Shown in pieces: positions 6,677 through 8,294 of a stretch of 8,294 bases of DNA. The notes beneath the pieces are model-generated. The model was not told the DNA's origin and searched no databases. It saw only the letters and a list, made by a program, of their open reading frames with translations. Every line of letters starts with the position of its first letter. The first letter of the stretch is position 1. The stretch is from JASBRS01 sp964496495 (GTDB lineage Bacteria > Deinococcota > Deinococci > Deinococcales > Trueperaceae). The DNA is taken from the NCBI GenBank assembly GCA_964496495.1, contig CAZBZU010000079.1, positions 1 to 8,294 of the forward strand. Reading direction: 5' to 3'. Position numbers and translations under genes: made by a program.

Positions 6677-6711
6677 GCATCAGGGCATCATCCCAGGTGA
6701 TGCTATGATGC
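6677..6711. promoter_or_regulatory. Symmetric four-hexamer operator of the vapBC operon
   Basis: GCATCA occurs at 6677-6682 and 6685-6690, and its reverse complement TGATGC at 6698-6703 and 6706-6711. All four hexamers are exact. Each pair is spaced by 2 bases, and the pairs face each other across 7 bases with the dyad centre at 6694. The right half covers the -10 box. This is the layout expected for cooperative binding of dimeric ribbon-helix-helix proteins, and VapB is encoded 5 bases downstream. VapB-VapC autorepression at such sites is established for the family; here it is inferred. Confidence 0.7.
6701..6709 (+). promoter_or_regulatory. Extended -10 promoter (TGC-TATGAT) of vapBC, leaderless
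   Basis: TATGAT (6704-6709) is one base from consensus TATAAT and is preceded by TG plus one base, an extended -10. It ends 6 nt before the vapB ATG at 6716, and no Shine-Dalgarno sequence is present, so the mRNA is probably leaderless. It lies inside the operator, so bound repressor would block polymerase. Confidence 0.65.
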
Positions 6712-6715
6712 GCCC

Positions 6716-6970
6716 ATGCGCACGACCGTGACACTCGACCCCGACGTCGATGCCCGCCTCCGCAAGTTGATGCGCGAGCGCGGCCTGTCCTTCAAGGAGG
6801 CCGTCAACGCCGCCATCCGTGAGGGCCTTGCGGCCGAGGGTGAGCGCGAGCCGTTCGAGACCCCGACCTTCGAGATGGGTCCGGCCCGCATTCCCGTGAC
6901 GCGCGCCCTCGCAATCGTCAGCGAGCTGGAAGACGAAGAGCTCCTCCGCCAGCGCGCCCTCGGCAAGTGA
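6716..6970 (+). CDS. vapB: VapB-type ribbon-helix-helix antitoxin
   Basis: This is an 84-residue two-part antitoxin. Residues 2-8 (RTTVTLD) form the DNA-contacting beta strand, and residues 10-21 and about 24-38 (LSFKEAVNAAIREGL) the two helices of a ribbon-helix-helix fold. The acidic, poorly ordered tail (about 42-84) is where family members wrap and block the toxin. Start and size are typical. The stop overlaps the vapC start by 4 bases (GTGA), so the pair is translationally coupled. The protein probably binds the symmetric operator just upstream and represses its own promoter, more strongly with toxin present. The pair is a mobile or stability module with no evident link to the polysaccharide genes before it. 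Confidence 0.9.
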   Translation: MRTTVTLDPDVDARLRKLMRERGLSFKEAVNAAIREGLAAEGEREPFETPTFEMGPARIPVTRALAIVSELEDEELLRQRALGK

Positions 6971-7392
6971 AGCTCGTCGACGCCAATGTGCTGCTCAACG
7001 CCGTGGATTCCTCGGCGCCTCACCATCGGGTCGCCAAGGCCTGGCTCGACGCCGCCCTGTCCGGCAGCGAGACGGTGATCCTCCCGTGGATCAGCCTGCT
7101 CGCCTTCGTCCGGCTGAGCACGCACCCTGCCGTCTACCCGCGTCCGCTGACCATCCCGCAAGCGCTGGGCGTGGCCCGCGCCTGGACCTCCCGCGCGAAC
7201 GCCGTCCCGGGGCACCCAGCCAGCGACCACCTGGCAGCGATGGAGCGCCTGCTGGGCGCCACCGGCGCCGGAGGCAACCTGGTCAACGACGCCCACCTCG
7301 CGGCGATCGCCCTGGCGCACGGCGCCACGGTGGTCACCTTCGACAGCGACTTCGGGCGCTTCCCGGGGGTCTCGTGGGAGACGCCCACCTAG
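6967..7392 (+). CDS. vapC: VapC-type PIN-domain ribonuclease toxin
   Basis: This 141-residue single PIN domain is the presumed toxin neutralised by VapB. PIN toxins cleave RNA, often tRNA or rRNA, using a cluster of acidic residues holding Mg2+ or Mn2+. Visible acidic residues are Asp5 (LVDANVLL), Asp108 (NLVNDAHLAA) and Asp126/Asp128 (TFDSDFGRFPG). At the position where many VapC proteins have a catalytic Glu (about 40 residues after the first Asp), this one has Ala46 in WISLLAFVRL. I believe a sub-family with the same LLAF element exists, so this need not mean inactivity, but it should be verified. The GTG start overlaps the vapB stop (GTGA) and has no good Shine-Dalgarno sequence, consistent with coupling. 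The domain ends normally at FPGVSWETPT. The target RNA cannot be predicted. Confidence 0.88.
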   Translation: MKLVDANVLLNAVDSSAPHHRVAKAWLDAALSGSETVILPWISLLAFVRLSTHPAVYPRPLTIPQALGVARAWTSRANAVPGHPASDHLAAMERLLGATGAGGNLVNDAHLAAIALAHGATVVTFDSDFGRFPGVSWETPT

Positions 7393-7407
7393 CGCCAGAA
7401 GGCGACG

Positions 7408-7572
7408 CCGTTGGCGATCACCGCTCGGCACGCCTTGGCGGCGGGCCAGCTACCGCTGCACCAGCGTGATCCCTTCGACCGCACGCTGATCGCTCAGGCA
7501 CAGCTCGAGGGCGTGCCGGTGGTCGCCAACGATGCCGCCTTCGACGCCTACGAGGTCCGCACGCTCTGGTGA
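7408..7572 (+). pseudogene. C-terminal remnant of a second VapC-family PIN toxin
   Basis: About 54 codons run from 7408 to TGA 7570-7572 and read like the last third of a different PIN-toxin sub-family: PLAITARHALAAGQLP, then HQRDPFDRTLIAQAQ, VPVVANDAAF and a final VRTLW. RDPFDR holds the third catalytic Asp of that sub-family. The first two thirds, with the start and the first acidic residues, are missing. The frame is the same as that of vapC, continuing five codons after its TAG, but the homology is to another sub-family, so this is not a vapC extension. A TTG at 7411 could start a 53-residue peptide, but no Shine-Dalgarno sequence or -10 box supports it. The likely history is that an older vapBC pair was truncated and the present one lies beside it. 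Confidence 0.7.
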
Positions 7573-7590
7573 GCCGGGCCGGCCGAGACC

Positions 7591-8294
7591 CTAGAACAGC
7601 TCCTCTACCGCCACCGCCGCCTTCGGCTCCACGTAGGCGGTCTCCATCTGCGCGAGCTGCAGCCTGCCGGAGATGTCGTCGTTGACGGCGTGCCAGCTGG
7701 TGTAGAAGTCGATCACCCAGATGCCCGACTCCCGGGTACCGTTGCCCGAGCCCTTGACGCCGCCGAAGGGCATGTGCGCCTCGGCCCCGACAGTGGTGTT
7801 GTTGATCGAGGTCATCCCCGCTTCGATGCGGTCCTTGAAGGCGTAGGCGACCTCCCGGCTCTCGGTGTAGATGGCGCTGGAGAGGCCGTAGTCGACGGCG
7901 TTGGCCACGCGGATCGCCTCGTCGGTGCCAGCGACCTTCACCAGGTTGATGGTGGGCCCGAAGATCTCCTCCTGGAACTGGCGCATGCCGGGCCGCACGT
8001 CCTCCCACACCGTCGGCCAGCCGTAGAAGGCCGCGCTCGGGTCGCCCACGAAGCCCTCGGGGCGGCTCTCTGCGGTGACGCGCCCCTCGCCCCACAGCAG
8101 GCTGGCGCCATCCTCGCGGCCCCACAGGTAGTGCTCCTGCCAGCGCTGGAAGAAGCGCTCGTTGATGAAGGGGCCGTAGAGCACCTCGGGGTGCTTGGTG
8201 GGGTCGCCGATCCTCAGCGCCCTCACGCGCTCCAGGAAGCGCTCCTTGAAGGCGTCGTAGATGGGGGCGTCGACGATGATGTTGCCCGCCGAGG
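7591..8294 (-). CDS. Aldehyde dehydrogenase family protein, C-terminal part (5' end outside window)
   Basis: On the minus strand the frame is open from the window edge (first full codon 8292-8290, Ser) to TAG at 7593-7591, giving 233 C-terminal residues. It begins SAGNIIVDAPIYDAF, the stretch directly after the catalytic Cys in NAD(P)-dependent aldehyde dehydrogenases (commonly QRCTS), so that Cys is expected about two codons outside the window. EEIFGP, conserved in the family for cofactor and active-site packing, and the C-terminal NNTTVGAEAHMPFGG then KGSGNGTRESG are clear. The GAE/FGG/RESG layout recalls the ALDH7 or semialdehyde dehydrogenase groups, but the substrate cannot be named from this part. 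The gene converges on the toxin remnant with an 18-bp gap and probably belongs to the neighbouring metabolic region. GTG at 8226 is an internal valine, not the start. Confidence 0.93.
   Translation of the reverse strand, partial: SAGNIIVDAPIYDAFKERFLERVRALRIGDPTKHPEVLYGPFINERFFQRWQEHYLWGREDGASLLWGEGRVTAESRPEGFVGDPSAAFYGWPTVWEDVRPGMRQFQEEIFGPTINLVKVAGTDEAIRVANAVDYGLSSAIYTESREVAYAFKDRIEAGMTSINNTTVGAEAHMPFGGVKGSGNGTRESGIWVIDFYTSWHAVNDDISGRLQLAQMETAYVEPKAAVAVEELF

Noticed and set aside
5343..6734. 463-codon minus-strand frame opposite manC
   Set aside because: No motif, and it runs across the uppS end, the manC promoter and the vapBC operator, where real genes and sites on the + strand explain the sequence.
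7573..7590. GC-rich gap between the toxin remnant and the aldehyde dehydrogenase as a bidirectional terminator
   Set aside because: It contains only short GGCC-type self-complementarity and no T or A tracts; too little to support a call.
1..8294. tRNA, rRNA, CRISPR array, insertion sequence or phage attachment site
   Set aside because: No cloverleaf, no regular spaced repeats, no transposase and no terminal repeats were seen on either strand.

Overview
This window is GC-rich bacterial DNA, densely coded and mostly on the + strand. It carries part of a cell-surface polysaccharide locus, then a type II toxin-antitoxin pair with the remnant of a second toxin, then the 3' part of a convergent aldehyde dehydrogenase gene. 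Several genes seem to be read from -10 boxes of TANNNT type lying 6-7 nt before the start codon, which is the layout of leaderless mRNAs. This is common in Deinococcota and Actinomycetota. With the style of the UppS and aldehyde dehydrogenase proteins it suggests one of those phyla, with a Truepera-like Deinococcota as my weak preference. Taxonomy cannot be settled from the window.

Layout. 1-334: 3' end of gmd (GDP-mannose 4,6-dehydratase). 352-1293: fcl (GDP-L-fucose synthase). These two share a strongly C-biased codon usage unlike everything downstream. 1407-4487: a 1026-residue protein that joins an O-antigen ligase/polymerase (WaaL/Wzy_C type, with a beta-rich periplasmic domain inside it) to a complete WbaP-type initiating phosphoglycosyl transferase. 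4600-5439: a cis-prenyltransferase (UppS type). 5577-6653: mannose-1-phosphate guanylyltransferase (ManC), behind a structured leader. 6716-7392: VapB/VapC, preceded by a symmetric four-hexamer operator overlapping its -10 box. 7408-7572: the C-terminal third of another PIN-domain toxin, in frame after the vapC stop. 7591-8294: aldehyde dehydrogenase on the minus strand, cut by the window edge just after its catalytic Cys region.

How the genes fit together. ManC makes GDP-mannose, and Gmd and Fcl turn it into GDP-L-fucose. UppS makes the polyprenyl carrier. The WbaP half of the fusion loads the first sugar phosphate onto that carrier, and its ligase/polymerase half would act on the finished lipid-linked glycan outside the membrane. 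Glycosyltransferases, a flippase and phosphomannomutase are not here and may lie upstream of gmd. The most unusual object is the single polypeptide that carries both the first membrane step and a last-step enzyme of glycan assembly. Next are the vapBC operator and the switch in codon usage after fcl.
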